A stretch of 64,000 bases of DNA from Spinacia oleracea (GCF_020520425.1 NC_079487.1:134376385-134440384); one strand, 5' to 3'. Numbered from the stretch's first letter, positions 1 through 13,289 are shown. The notes: a model not told the origin generated them from the letters alone. Translations and numbers: made by a program.

Positions 1-718
1 CCAATAAGAGCTTTTTTAACTCAAACATAACCCTCTACTCATTAGATTATCTTATCCATAATGATGTAGGTGAGATTTGATCTCATGTCGTTTTAACATT
101 ACATTTATTACGATGAGAGTTTACAATCCACTCTGAAGGGAATTTTTAAGTAATTTCCGGCATTCTCGGGGGCTTTTCGGGTGTTCCGTGACAATTTTGA
201 GGGCCATTTTGGGAAGAAAAAACAGAGTAGACACTTAAGTTCACTTCAGGGGTGGAGGAATCCTTCAGCATCTATCCCTTCTAGTGTCTATTTTTCCAGG
301 ATTGTTTAGCATAAGTAGAATAGTTACAAAAATATAACAGTTTATTTGTCAAACAAGTGCAAAAATGAAATAAAAACAGAGCATTCTCAGCATTACTTCA
401 ATAACAAAAAAGAATTAACCAGTTTAGCATGTACATACATAAAGAGAAAGTTACAGTGAGAAATTTTCTGTAAGTTTCATCAGAGATAAATACAATGAGA
501 TCATTTGAATGTTGATGCAAGAACCAAAAACTGTATAATGCATTGCTGCTCTCCTATCTCACAAATGGAGGACATTTCGTGCTTCCGAAACAGTCATAGT
601 TGCACCCTTTTCAAGGGACTCAATGTGGAAGATTTCGACCTTTCAACCCAAGTGTATTATGGAGAGCAGTGCATGTTAAGACATACTAAGTCCCTCGACT
701 TCTCAAACAAATTTGCAC
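1..718. other. 3' flank of HHL1, no gene seen
   Basis: This stretch lies downstream of the HHL1 stop codon. Its proximal part probably includes the HHL1 3' UTR. The open frames here are short and have no recognisable protein signature. No RNA gene or transposon end was recognised. Confidence 0.5.
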
Positions 719-3700
719 TCACTTGGGTTTTTCTGCAGAAGTTCCCTCTTCCCCCTCGTCTGAAGTCGTGTTTAATGTCGACATTTTACCAAAGGATTCC
801 TTTGCATCTCCGAAGAAATCCTTAACTTTATCGATCACTGTCTTGAGTTGATCTTGAGTTGGGAGCTGAACAAACAAGTAAAAATAAGTGGAACTTAAGT
901 TATGAACTGTTACAACAATGCAAGAAAGATAATTAAGAATGTAAGGCTCTGTTATGTTCGACTTATTTTGACTTATTTCAGACAAAATAAATTCAGATAA
1001 GTTCAGTTAAGTTCAGTCAAAATACGTCCAATAGAACGGAGCCTAAATAAAGAAGAACACAAAGACACGATAGTACATACTTTGCAGATTTACTCTTTAC
1101 AAATAATAATGTGTTATTGTGTTAGCTACATTCATAGAAGAGAAGAAATTTTTATATAGTATTTTCTAGACAGATGCGGAAGGAAAAGGCAAATTGGCCC
1201 AAGCGAGATCCCCGTGCTGGGTTGTTCTTAAGGGGACTTAACCGATTCAAGGCATATTCTAACATGAACATTTCGAATCACTCTTACAAATTCAGTTCAA
1301 CAATCCACCTCCAAAACACGATAGTACATACTTTGCAGATTTACTCTTTACAAAATTACATATTCCTCAAGTAGACATAGAAATATTCATATGTCCAAAA
1401 ATTTGGAAGTGAGAAATCTTCTATGAAGTAAATTTATCACAAAACTAAGAAGTTACCTCAACAACATCTCTAGGCATAAGAGCAGATCTTAGATCAGTTT
1501 TTTCCTGCATTTTATAAGCACGATGATCAGAAAGTTAACACTGGTGCAATGAGGTTAGACTAGAAGAGATGCATTGATGGTATAAAGATGCAAGGTAAGT
1601 AAAGGATTCAAAAACATTACAACGAGCTTGTAGCCATATCTGAAGTCAGTTGCATTCCTTAAATTGCGGAATTGCTTCTGTGCAATCTTTATCAACCCCT
1701 TTTCGTCCTGTACAAGCATACACCAAATATCAGGATGAATGTGTCTTAAATGTATAAAGAGTGAGCACTTCGCACGTAACAGACACATTGGCATATTGCC
1801 CAAAGGTCAACTCAATACAGGTTTGACCAACATAGTAAAACTTGCAATCATGCAGGCTACGAGGGAAAATGAAAATCTTATCTAGTTTTATTCAAAGACA
1901 TGAAAGATGATTCGGCATTGAGTTTAACAGGCAACATTTAGACAATAGCAACTTAGCAACGGGTAAAGAAAGAAGAGAAAAAAGAAGCAAATTCTGCGTT
2001 GTTCAATCGAAACATAAATAAATAACAATAGACAAAATAAAGAGCAGAATATCTGCATAAACACAACAGAGAGAACTAAGGACAGTTGGAGGTAAGAACT
2101 GCAGAAAGTGTGCTTGTCTAAACCCATTCATACACACTAGTTACTTTAACAGATACCTTGCTCCCTAAATAACTTTCAGGAATCTGATGTTTACATCTCT
2201 GCTTATTAGAGTGACTAAACAGCATTGTCCGTGTAAAATATATTACCTTCACTTTGTATATAAATTTAACACGGACAAAAAAGTAATAGATGAATTACAC
2301 AATGTACTATGCTAATAAGCCTCTCTAGGTGTATTTGACCACTTTGGTGCAGGTATATGAATTACACAATGTGGTTTTTGTTGTTGTCCGTTCTTGTTAA
2401 AAGTTTAACACATCAATGGAAAATTGCACAGGAAAAGTGCAAAATTAATCAAGACCAAAGACAATTATCAGTATTCACAACCCCACAAAAGCATACAGAA
2501 ATCTCTACCAAGACTAGAAATCAATGGATGACTGTAGTCAGAGGACTTACACGATAAACCACTGCAGCAAGATTTCTTGCAATAGTATCCTTGTAAATGT
2601 ATTTCCCCAGGAAATTATCTTTTGCAGCAACCATGATCTTTGCAGTTGTGCCACCAGTAACTAGATTAAGCGGGTACCATAGGTAAACCTGTCAAATAGA
2701 TAATGCTAAATCATTTCATGTAAAGGTAACTAAAATGAAGAAGCTATCACTCCATCTGCAGTATTTGATAAAATGTCACAAGACCATCACCAGGTTATGG
2801 CAGTAAGCAACTAAGCATCAAGGAATCCTACGTACGCAAAAGTTCAAGTTAACGAGTCAAGGCCTAACAAATGGCTTCGTACTCTAAAACTCTAGCCACA
2901 AGAATTGCGCAAGAGAATCGTCAAAGAATGTAGGATCCTAACTCATGAACTTTAGAGAATAATGCCAATAGCCATTAACTGAGTATTGTTGCAACAAAGT
3001 CTTATAACATCATTTAATCAATTTACCCTTTCCCTCACTATACACATTCAAAGTTCGGTCTGATTCACTATATTCGCTTGACAAATACAAAGATCATGAC
3101 AACAAAATTCAAAGTACCAACTTCGCAAAATAAAATGCAAGCCTTTCACAAAGACTCAAGCACCCTCAATAATCATAGAGCTGTCAAAAATTGACCCGAC
3201 TAGACATCACTAACTCGCTAAGGTACTTGGCAAAAGATGCAAGCCTTTGCAAAGACTCAAGCACCTTCAATAATCATAGAGCTGTCAAAAATTGGCCCGA
3301 CTCAACATCACTAACTAGCTAACTAATAAACCCGGCATGGCAATGACTTACTTGAATCGGACCCGAACACCATTTTTAACAACTCTACTCACCAAGTCAC
3401 TTACAAACGATTGTTCTATGCTTCAATACACAAACACAAAGATCATGAGTTCATGACAATAAGCTTCACAAAAAATTGACCTACCAAATAGAGAAAGTTT
3501 CAAAATTTGATATCTTCACACAAAAGCTAAAGTACCCACTTAAGATATTGTAAAATTTCAAGCAACCCCTTAAAAGAAACAGTCAAATTTGATATCTTTA
3601 ACACAAAAATAATCAAAAACGCCAAACTTAGATCCTACACTCAAGAGCATGATGCGCCCAAAACAGCATACAATATTCAAAAATAAAATAACAGAATCAG

Positions 3701-4025
3701 TATAATAATAACTGAAAAGATTAAGAGAGTAGGAGAAAGAGCAGACATTGGCCATACGAATGAAGATGACAAAACGAGGATTGCCATCATCTTCAATCTT
3801 GGGCAAAGGAGGAGGAGGAGGGCGTTTGAACTGACGCTCAGTCATTCCCCTTTTACCCTTAGCTTCCACCACAAATTGCAGATGTTGTCCTTTGTTTGAT
3901 TTGGGGAATTTTGTTCTTGTAGAAATGAAAGAGTGCCTGATAATTGATGAAGTTTCATCAATTATTCTTGAATTTGACTTCATGGGTAGTCTAATTAGAG
4001 GGTTTAGTGACATACCCACTTCCAT
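719..4025 (-). CDS. HHL1: HHL1, chloroplast photosystem II repair protein (5 exons)
   Basis: Coding exons on the minus strand are 4025-3747, 2688-2551, 1707-1621, 1504-1457 and 865-719, giving 232 residues with every junction in frame. Exon 1 encodes an N-terminal transit-peptide-like region followed by the conserved stretch ending IRMAN. Exon 2 begins VYLWYPLNLVTGG, a probable membrane segment, followed by a KYIYKD motif. The last exon reads LPTQDQLKTV then KDFFGDAKESFGK and ends in an acidic tail. This pattern matches HHL1 (HYPERSENSITIVE TO HIGH LIGHT 1, Arabidopsis At1g67700), a thylakoid protein that acts with LQY1 in repair of photosystem II under high light. Introns follow GT-AG; the exon 1 donor is GTCTGC, a weak consensus. 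Intron 1 (about 1.06 kb) holds a tandem duplication and intron 4 holds a Tourist-like MITE. The start is the only in-frame ATG giving a plausible transit peptide. No disruption was seen. Confidence 0.93.
945..1043. mobile_element. Tourist-like MITE in HHL1 intron 4
   Basis: This 99 bp element has terminal inverted repeats GGCTCTGTT and AACGGAGCC and is flanked by direct TAA copies at 942-944 and 1044-1046. A 3 bp TAA duplication is the signature of PIF/Harbinger elements. The interior is AT-rich and non-coding. It lies in the last intron of HHL1 and should not affect the protein. Confidence 0.65.
3135..3322. repeat. Tandem duplication of about 102 bp in HHL1 intron 1
   Basis: Two adjacent copies (3135-3236 and 3237-3322) both begin ATGCAAGCCTTT and share a long block containing AATAATCATAGAGCTGTCAA. 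They differ by a few substitutions and a one-base indel, so the duplication is fairly recent. It is intronic. Confidence 0.8.
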
Positions 4026-4634
4026 TTTTCAGTAAAGTTTCTCACTTTCTCTCTCCTCAGAAAATTGTTCTTGGTGTTCTTCTGTGCTGAAACTCAACTG
4101 GGTTTGGGTTTGGGTTTGATGTTGCCATTCTGGTCTTTCTGGAGGTGGGAAGTTTGACAAATCAGCCTAATTTTGCTTATCCACAAGCCACAACCTTCAA
4201 TTTTGTCCTTTTCTGCAATTTTTTTATTTTAAGGAAATTTTGTAATTTGGTTTTGAATATTTGTAATATATCCATTGTACACGTTGCTTGATGATTAGAG
4301 CATAGTTTTTTCAAAAATTCTTATTTACAAGTGTACACCCAAGTAAAAGTTAATTCAAAATGTTTAAAAGTTAAGCTTATATATGTAAAAGTTATCTATT
4401 TTTTAGTGATAATTTTTTTTTATTTTAGTAAAATTTATTTCTTCAAATTCACTAATAATGTATAAAACTAATCATTTAACCCTTTAAAATGTTTATCTAT
4501 CCAACTTTTTTACTAATATAAAAGTTAATCAAAACTAGGTTAAAGTTACAAATAAGTGGATAAAAGATATCTTGGTGTATGATAAATTTATTGTACACCT
4601 TGTGCGCGCAAGATCTTTTGTAATTTTTTGGGTA

Positions 4635-5009
4635 CTCCCTCCGTTTCTTTTTGTTTGTTACGTATTCCTTTTAGGGTGTTTCACAATGTTGGTTACGTGG
4701 GAGAATTTTTTCTTTTATAAACTTATTATACTATCATTTTTTGTGTCATCTTTTAATTTTAATTGGTCCAATTTTTTCAACTCATTAAATATCTTTGCAA
4801 TTTCCCAAGTATGTTAAGTTAGCAATCTTTGTGCTTTTCCATTATTGGCTCATTTAGATAAATAAAACAATTTTATTGGTTGTTGTAATGATTAGTGGAT
4901 TGAGATTTTACTTGGGTTTATTTTTAATGAAAAAGAAAAAAAAATCTTTATTATACGTTAATAAACATGCAAAAGTTCAAACGTAACAAACAAAAAGAAA
5001 CGCAGGGAA
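4635..5009. mobile_element. Stowaway MITE (Tc1/mariner type)
   Basis: This 375 bp element starts CTCCCTCCGTTTC and ends with the near-complement AAACGCAGGGAA. The inverted repeats extend through TTTTTGTTTGTTACG. TA dinucleotides flank both ends, as expected for Stowaway. The interior is AT-rich and non-coding. It lies upstream of the HHL1 start. The 4026-4634 stretch before it shows nothing else beyond likely HHL1 promoter and 5' UTR. Confidence 0.8.
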
Positions 5010-5334
5010 TAAATGTTTAGCATAGGAACTTTTGTAGTCTTGTCCAATCATATTCATGGGAAATAGGATTATTTGATCCAATTTTAGGGGTTCATATAGT
5101 TAGAGTCATTACTAAATGCTCCATAGGAAAAAAAAAAATGGTGTTATGTTTTGTTTTTCCTGCAAAAGGACAGGTCTAAAAAAGAAATTACTCGGTATAA
5201 ACTAAATTAATTGAGAATTTAATTGCGGCCTAGCTACTCTAAAATCATTAAAAATAATCTGTACTTTATATTATTTTATTTTCGAACAATTCTTTGTTAC
5301 TTAAAAAAATAGTCAACTTATAATTTTACAATAT

Positions 5335-5360
5335 CCGTGCATGTACGGAACTTAATCTAT
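5335..5360 (+). mobile_element. Degenerate Helitron 3' end
   Basis: A hairpin, CCGTGC..GTACGG, is followed by a short AT-rich stretch ending CTAT next to T. It closely resembles the intact Helitron terminus at 44719-44743, which ends CTAG. The last base of the terminal CTAG seems to have changed. No 5' end could be placed, so the size is unknown. Confidence 0.4.
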
Positions 5361-5464
5361 TAATCTTAACTCTTATAAAGCCACAAACTTTGGTTACTAT
5401 TCATATAACAGTGAATTGTTTGATTTGCCCTCAAATTCCTTCATGTTTTTTTTCTTTTTCTTCC

Positions 5465-5735
5465 GGCAAATTTGCCAAAAACAACGTTTTATAACCATTT
5501 TTTTTGCAAAAAACAACCTTTTATAATTTTTCTTGCAAAAACAGACCTAAAACTAAAAATAATTTGCAAAAGACAGCCTTTTGGCATTTTCAGGCATTGA
5601 CTCTCACGTTTTTATTCTTGCACCCACTTCCCTCCATTTTTCTCAAATAAAACAATTTGGAGCCAAAATAAAACCCAAAAATTAGAACCTCAACTTTCCC
5701 TCCTTTCTCTCTATTCTTCATCCCCGTTCTGCAAA
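5465..5735 (+). repeat. Mutator-like long terminal repeat arm, copy 1
   Basis: The sequence begins GGCAAATTTGCCAAAAACAA and contains repeated TTTTGCAAAAA modules. It is about 300 bp long and is closely related, in inverted orientation, to 18636-18933. A cousin forms both arms of the element at 45313-45862. It could be one long terminal inverted repeat of a Mutator-like element or a solo MITE fragment. Immediately after it, near 5765-5810, is a truncated Stowaway right end with an ACGT...AAACGG pattern. Confidence 0.6.
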
Positions 5736-7244
5736 AAAAATGGTTATAAAAGAACATTTTGAAATACTAAAAAAGGAAAACGTAAAAAACAAAAAGAAAC
5801 GGAGAGTGTAGGAGTTTAAAGGTTGAATCATCCGTAATGTAGCTTGGTTTGGCAGAGTTTAAGCTGATCCTTAAACACCGCAACGATGAATGAGCCTCGA
5901 CAGTTGTACTCCCTTGGGAAAATGAATAGTTTTCCCTAGGAAACGAGGTAGTCAAAAGTTACTGGAGGGTAATTAATTCTATATAATGTAATACAATGAA
6001 TATGTTCTGTACGTTCCTTGTGATGTCAAGCTATATATATAAACCATTGTCTGAGCTCTGTAAGTGTTTACATTCCAATCTGTTTTTACTTCCCTGTTTA
6101 TATTCACATATTTGATTATTCAGTATTACTCTGTAGAATGGCGGAGATTGAAGAGGTAGACTTGAGAAGTTTTGTTGATAGGGTCTTGATTCTCAATAAT
6201 GCACCTTTCTTACGTCTCTTTCGGCTTCATTTGAGACATGAAATCCTTGCCAGCTGGCATATTGGTTCGTGGATTACAGAATTTATATATTTGTTCTTCT
6301 TCTTTAAAAAGACTGAAGATTTATGATTCTCTATATCCAGTGGAAGGGGTCATAGTTGAATCTCCAAGTCTTGAATATCTCTCTATTATGGATTATGTTT
6401 TAGGATGTTCGTTTGACATTAAAGTTCCCTCATTAGTTGAAGCTCGGTTCACTTTATTGGGTGGAGATGTTACAACAATTGTTCAACTTCTTAAGCAAGT
6501 TCCCACCTTGATATGGGCGACATTCGAAAACTCAACAATGCTGGTAATTACTAATTAATGACATGCTTTCTTGTTACAATACTTGTAGGTAAATGCATGA
6601 TATAGGAATCACTCAAAACTAAATATCTCGAGTATTTAAATATTAATTATATTGATCGATGCATGATACTATAGAAAATGCACATGTATAATAAGGGATG
6701 CATGCATGTATCATAACTCTTACGAGTAAGATTCATACTCGACATATTTTTTATATATATTTTATTCATCATGTTATTGTTGACACTTCTGTTCTTTTAA
6801 CGTTAATTCATTAAATATGAGCCACCACAATGCATTAAATATGAGCCCTTCATCGTTGTTGACTTATCTTGACCATTGAATATGTTGACTTTATATTAAA
6901 ATTTATAATTTTTTACCCAAAAAAATTTCCGTTATCCTTCGACGTTGAATTTTTTTTATTTTCTTTCTTAATAACTTCCCCGTATTCATGTAAAAGAAAA
7001 TTAAATAATAAAAAAGTAAAACAAAACTACGCCTTGTTCTCCAATGGAGTATTTGTTTGTTGATGTTTTTGCCAATACTAGTTGTTGGAACGTGCGCTAG
7101 CGCGCACGTTCCCCCAAGATATAAAAAATTATCTCCCGAAACTCTATGCAAATCACAAGCCTAATTAATCATAAGCATGAATACATTATTCCGTAGATGA
7201 TAAGAAACGCAACTAATTACTTGATGTAGGTTACATATATATAT

Positions 7245-9662
7245 ATAAATCCCTCAAATACAAGTTCATCAGGGTAGTGCAAACGTTCTTTATTGTAAAC
7301 TCCATGAAAATAGTCAACAAGTTTAGGAGTGTGTTTTAAGCACTAAAGCACACTGTTCATAAAACATGTATTTCCGAGACTTTGCAATCCACTCAAGCCC
7401 GGAGAACCTGATTCGACTGGACTACTACTAAAAGTTAAAGAATTAGTCCTAGGGAAACAGTAACTATTTCCAGTACTACCATTCATTGTCGTGGATGCAC
7501 TGGAAGAGGAACCTGCAACATTAGCCATCTCGGAGAACTTGTCTCTCTTCCCATCACAACCCATAAATTTGTAATTCCAGAAGTATCTGTGCAAGATAAC
7601 CAAAAACAAAATTTTAAAAAGGCAGACAGGGCAAACAATGAACAAATACCTTTGGGCAAATTTGTTTTCATCAATCGAATAATAGGACACAGACTTTTCT
7701 TCTTAATACTCTTTTTTTATTCTCTCGTATCTTACAACTTCCCCTCTCAATGAAGGGTCATTTGTATGAGAAATTATAAAATGACAAAAGCCCTAATACA
7801 CTCCTGCCAGCTGTGAGAATACCGAAATACCAAAATATTTCCCCTGATCCCTTTTTTGGCTAACTCAGTCCCAAAACTAAACAAAGGGCAATCAAATTCT
7901 ACCTAACTGAACTCATTTGAAAACCGTCCAAACAATGAGGATCAGTGTTTAAAAATTAGCGATTAAAAAGGAGACATGAGGATTTGGAGCAAACGACGCA
8001 AGATGGTCCCGTCAACACATTTAGTTTCTAAAGAATGTTACTGACTTTTTAAGGTGAAAGATGTGATAAGAAAATATCAATTCGCATAAACATTAGGTCA
8101 CCAAGCATATCACAACTTGCCAACTTATCGGTCCAAAATGTATCACAGCTCACAAATGACTTTACATGCAGCATATGATCTCTTCCACCTGACATAAGTC
8201 CCTTCCTTTCTGTTTTCAGAAGTTCCTTTTATACAGTGGTTATTGAACATTTCTCCTGTTATTTACTTCAGTGTGGAAATTCACAATTCGGGGAAGGTTT
8301 GGTAGGGTTAGCTTGCTGAGATATGAGTAAGACATAAGTTCCAACAGATTTCTTACGGGGTCCCCTTTAAAAAAGAAGTTTTCATCATATGTGATGAAAA
8401 TCTAAAAAGATAATGAAAGAATGGAAGCCTACAATAAAAGAATCTAATAAATGCAATTGAGGTCTCAAGTCCAGGCAAGCATTTACCGTAGTCAAGTAGT
8501 TCAAAAGTACAAATTATCAACAATTTACCTCCTGATCAGATTGACGATGAATATCCTTTGGAGGTGAGTTGCAGTCATTCACAAAAAAATGACTTGTCCT
8601 TCCAAAGAAGTCCCATATGTGCAACTATAACAGTGGGAGTAATCAGAAACAACTTCATTGTCCTGAGAAAAGATGAATCAGTTCAATAAGATTCTTTCCA
8701 ACTCAGCCTCAGTATTGAATATTTTGCAAGCTCGTCTGAAGAGTTCTGCAGCATTATCCTAACCAAAGCATGAATTAAACAGTATTGTGAAAAGAACACA
8801 ATATAAACAAATAAGAAAACAAATAAATAGATAAGTTGATTACTTGAAACTGTCACTATTCAAGCAGCACTGCAACATAATTATCATTGGCTGGATCCTC
8901 TGAGCCCTATTTTAAAACTCTCCGTAGCTTGTAATTAGATCCTACTACCTCCTAAATCTACAATTCATAATGTAATGAAAAAATAATCTTGAGAAACGAA
9001 AATAAAATCCCTAATTACCAAGGTACGACTATAATACAGGGGCATAATTTAGGTGAAATAAATGGAAATTTAGCATTTAAATTCATATATAAACATAGGT
9101 AAAGTATTGAACATTAAGAAGACAATGAAAATTATTTCTTCCCCAGCATGTCTTTCATGCATAATCTCTAGGTTGGAAAGGTAATCATAAGTTTTTCATT
9201 CCCATAGGTAAGGATTCTAGGTTAGGTGGCTAGCACGAGGCGGGAAACTAAACCCTGGTATTTTAAGTGAGTGATACGCCACACAGTCAAGTGGGCTACA
9301 TGGCATCAAAAAGATCATCTAAATGCCTATATAGAACACCAAAACTGGATACAAATACATGTCATGTTAGGTTAATCATTCTCAAGTTACTTCGTACATC
9401 AAGAAAAGAGAACTACAGGTTCATGGAAATTACCTTTTTTTTCTAATCTTAGCTCCTAATGAGTTTACTTCTCATAAAACAGAAAGCCTGGTTGTAAAGG
9501 GTTTAGGGTAAACATCTGCTATGTCAACATCACCAGTTGAAAAACTTCCAATACGCTTTATTCCACTTTTAGAATCACTATGCCTACATATTAAAGAATC
9601 CAAACATTGATCTACAATGTATTGGGCAATCAGAACTTTATCAATCTGAAAGAAATAGAAGA
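7245..9662 (-). pseudogene. Ubiquitin-specific protease (UBP5-like) fragment
   Basis: Captured minus-strand exons resemble the N-terminal half of a plant USP deubiquitinase. The piece near 7600-7345 reads GLSGLQSLGNTCFMNSVL, the Cys-box with catalytic Cys, but the next codon, normally Gln, is TAG. The sequence then continues in frame as CLKHTPKLVDYF. Upstream pieces match the ubiquitin-like/DUSP region: AELFRRACKIFNTEAE (about 8755-8700) and IWDFFGRTSHFFVND (about 8640-8530). An exon at 9647-9472 ends ADVYPKPFTTRLSVL and may be the preceding part. The His box and C-terminal half are absent. Exons keep splice-like borders, so this is a copied genomic fragment, not a retrocopy. It is the most downstream cargo of the Helitron. 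Confidence 0.75.
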
Positions 9663-10182
9663 TAGGTCGAGTTGCAAATTTAATCAAGCATCTAATCTGA
9701 AAAAGTACGAGTTCCCTTGAAGGTTATGATTGGTATGAACAAAGAGAGAATGAGAAAGGATCAAATACTGATGCTGATAAATCTCAGTGTGAAACAAAAA
9801 CATTGTGCTTGAATAATTTGAGGCCAGTGAGGGACACAACCCCAAGCAACAAAAATGACAACCAGCACATACAACCTTAAAGGTAATTGTAAAAGAGAGT
9901 AAGTGTACGGATGAGAAAATGGAAAATTGCACAGAGGTGGACGTAACAGTTGAGGCAAAAGGTCCTTATAACAGTTGTAGAGGACAGAAAAAAGAACTTG
10001 TGATGAACTGATGAAGCAATATATACCTCGATTCCGTTCTGAGTTACTTTTATGGACTGCTTTTTTCTGAGCAAGAGAAGAGACTTCGTTGAATACATGA
10101 ACGACATCCAGTAGTATCTGCATTGTAAAGAAACGTCAACAGCTACACTATGAATTGTGGGAATAGTATTAGAGTTCCTTAC

Positions 10183-10412
10183 CTGCCGAATGTCTCTCTC
10201 CTATTGCAGAAGATATGGATGCCAGCTCCACCTTTGAACAATCATTTCTCGTAGTTGCTGAACTCTGTAGTGATTTTCCACATCAATTTTTCTCCTGTAT
10301 ACTTCTAGGCACTCTTGCTCCAGCTCAAGTAACATCTCATCCCGAGTTGTTTCAGATTTGCCAACTTCATCCCGAGTTCTTTCAGATTTGCCAACCATAT
10401 CCCATACAATCT
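10183..10412 (-). pseudogene. MAP65 microtubule-associated protein fragment
   Basis: This exon encodes KIVWDMVGKSE, then MLLELEQECLEVYRRK, the hallmark of the first exon of MAP65 (the plant PRC1/Ase1 microtubule bundler). After a one-base frame shift it continues KVELASISSAIGER and ends at a GTAAGG donor (10182). The VGKSE.TRDE block occurs twice in tandem, unlike normal MAP65. The shift and the isolation of a single exon make it a non-functional captured fragment in the Helitron. Confidence 0.8.
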
Positions 10413-11030
10413 TAATAGATTAATAAGCAAAATCAATAAAATTAATGCAAGAATACACAAGCCATCCTTGCATCAAATTCATCTTATATTCTAATTTTAG
10501 CTATACCTAAGTTCATATAATATAGATCTACATGTTTTTGGTCACTTGTATAATCAGACCACTTTGGACTATAGTCAGCTAAAACCACCACAAAGAATAT
10601 CAATTCCGTACTATTCTGGCAATGTACAAAGCTAAAGACGCTAAGATAAGCGATTCAGAGACTCTAATTTGTTGTCATTTTCTATAACAACTATAAAATG
10701 AATCACATTTGTAAAACAAATTAAGAATTGATAACTTTGGCAAACAAAGAGCCTTCATTGCCGATGCGAAAGAATAGTGATTACATACGAAGCTCTTTGA
10801 GCACAATCAATTATGGTTTAGTTACAACAAGAGACAACAATTCATATCTCTGTTCTGGTTTGCAATCATTAGGCTTTCCGGAGAAAAAATAGTGATGCCT
10901 TAGAGGTAGTGACAATCTAAAGAATTTTATCAATTTTTAAGATATGATAACCTATTAATTAATTACATCATTTGCAAACTTCATGAACAGTTCCAATTCC
11001 AAGATTAAATTAAAACAAATTGTATGAAGC

Positions 11031-11162
11031 TTTATAAGTGTTAGGATAGGATATTGTTTATAAGTGTGATATTGTTTTATAGGATATTGCTTTATAGGAT
11101 ATTGTTTAAAACAAATTAAAACTAAAGTATGAAGCTTTATAAGTGTTAGGATAGGATACGCC
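11031..11162. repeat. Short tandem AT-rich repeats
   Basis: The unit TATAAGTGTTAGGATAGGAT and shorter TAGGATATTG pieces recur several times, and AAGCTTTATAAGTGTTAGGA appears at both ends of the block. The motif AAGTGTTAGGATAT also occurs at the proposed 5' end of the Helitron, so the block may be partly element-derived. Confidence 0.55.
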
Positions 11163-11284
11163 GATGAGTTGTGACGTGATAATTTTATAAACCAATTAAA
11201 AAGTTAAACGATCAGCTAAAAAAGACCTTGGAAACAAAAAAACATAGTAGATCAAAAGAAAAGCAGCAGCAACCACACATAAAA

Positions 11285-12367
11285 AAACGGCTAGGACAAC
11301 GCTGCAAATCAAACAATGATGTCGCCCACCTCACAACATAAAATCGCACCTCACTTTTGTCCTTCAGAACATTTTTAAAAGAATTTATTTCAGGAAAAGG
11401 GATTAAAAAACGACAAGGTGATGAACAAACAGTAGATAGAAGCACAAACAAAATAATATATATTACCACTTGGGAATTATCAAGCAAGAGTTTCTCCAAA
11501 GCTTTTAATATGATTAATGATGTGATGTTCACAGTTATTATTCAGAGGTAAGAGCAAGAGAAAGGAATACTGAGCCCAGAAACAAGTATTATAGGAAATC
11601 CTATTTCAAAGGAGTTCCACTGAACAAAGAAAAAGCAATGAAGTTTACCAGCACAGTCGAAAAATCCAACCGACATATACAAGTCGTTAACAATCACAAG
11701 TGAGGGGTACTGACAAGAAAGAAAGCCCCCACACCTCCCTTTCAAAAATGAAAGTATCGACAATCAGGATAACTAAGAATGCACGGAAGAAACATGTGGA
11801 AGAGAAATAAAACAACAAATTAACATCAAAGTAATGTTAATATCCTTAGAGGTTAGAGCTAGGAATACAGGCAGAACAAATATTACCTTAGAAGCAGTAG
11901 CCAGGGAACTTGTAGCCTCTTGAATAACTAAACGGAGAAATTGAGACTCGATCAGACTTCATAGCATCAAAAAGTCGAACGAACATGTCTATCTTATCCC
12001 TGAAAGAAGCAGTTATGATCAGAAAGCTTTCCACAAGAGAATTAAGATGGTACCAAGGGAATTGCGCAATGGAGGAATGTCCTCAGTGATTACCTGAAAA
12101 ACGTAGGCATACGCTGCGCAAGAATTCCAATTGCTTGATAAGCAAATGTCCTGGTCTCCCGAGATATAGTATCTGAACAAACGCATCAGTAAGTATGCAA
12201 AGACTATGTCTCTGTTAAACAAAGGTTAAGCATTACAAAGTTAACAAACTATACAAATATTAAAAACCTAGCGAAGAATAGCACAGAGAACTTTTTTTTT
12301 GCAATATACCTGCTTCCCGATTGTTAGTCCCGTAAAGAGACTTAAGCTTTAGTTGATCCATTCTTGC
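11285..12367 (-). pseudogene. ECM29 proteasome-adaptor fragment (about 5 exons)
   Basis: Minus-strand exons match consecutive segments of the HEAT-repeat protein ECM29, which tethers the 26S proteasome. They are 12367-12310 (ARMDQLKLKSLYG), 12172-12094 (SRETRTFAYQAIGILAQRMP), 11999-11887 (DKIDMFVRLFDAMKS then, after a frame shift, LRLVIQEATSSLATASK), about 11530-11467 (ALEKLLLDNSQV) and about 11370-11285 (VRWATSLFDLQRCPS). The order agrees with the Arabidopsis protein as remembered. Introns with GT-AG borders are kept, so a genomic segment was captured. Only a small part of the roughly 1,800-residue protein is present. Confidence 0.75.
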
Positions 12368-13205
12368 CTAAAAAAGGATAGGAGCGTTAAAGAATAAATA
12401 AGTGCAATAAAGAAACCACTCATAAATGGACTGTGTTATAGTCATTCGGTTATTAGACGGTACGCAAATCATAAAAAAGTTACGTGAGTGGAAATGAGTA
12501 TTTAGACATTCAGAGATATCAGCTGATTTGGGAGGAAATGAGTAACGAGCACACGTTATCTAATAAACAAACTCAAAACCAGGACAGATATTACTCCCAT
12601 AAACAAATTGATAGTAGAGCCACCAAGAGAAAAATACGTGAGTGGAAGGAGACCACTATTATTTGAATAGAATAAGAGTCAATTTCTTTCTATGCGGCAA
12701 TGGGTCCTGACATCTGTAAGTTGTACCTAACTAACAAGCTAATGTATAACAAAATAAATCATATTAAGAATTGAGGTTAGTTGTTAGACAACAAATTATC
12801 ACCTATAATCTCATGCACATGCGCAACCATCAAGACTCAAAGTTTACTCTATCTGCATTGGCTCTCATAACCTGCAAAAAGAAAGAAGGAAAAGGAGATG
12901 AACCTGGAGTTATTTCTCGATAACACACAGTAATCCATACAACAGAGTCTAAGAGCATTTACCACATCAAGGACTAATTATACTTTGGTTATGCTCGTAC
13001 TATACAAATTAAGACCTAAGATCATATGAGTTTAGTAAATGTATAATTAATTCATTAGAATATCTCCTCTTAAATATAAATATTCATATATACCAACCTG
13101 ATTACTTTGTTTTCTTGTGGTTCGGGAAGAGAAATCTGTATGAGTTTGAATAATACATATTTCAATATTCAGGCAGGAAGTTGCATTAGAGCAGAGCAAT
13201 AGAAA

Positions 13206-13240
13206 TAGAAGAAGAAGAAGAAGAAGAAGAAGAAGAAAAA
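13206..13240. repeat. (GAA)n microsatellite
   Basis: About eleven GAA/AAG triplets lie inside the Helitron, next to a possible captured exon. It is a simple sequence repeat. Confidence 0.9.
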
Positions 13241-13289
13241 CTGGAAAATGATATTCAAGAATTTAATACTGATATAATCAAAATCTAAC

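Noticed and set aside
12484-12666. Plus-strand 60-codon frame in the Helitron
   Set aside because: Low-complexity polar composition, opposite strand to the captured exons, no homology recognised.
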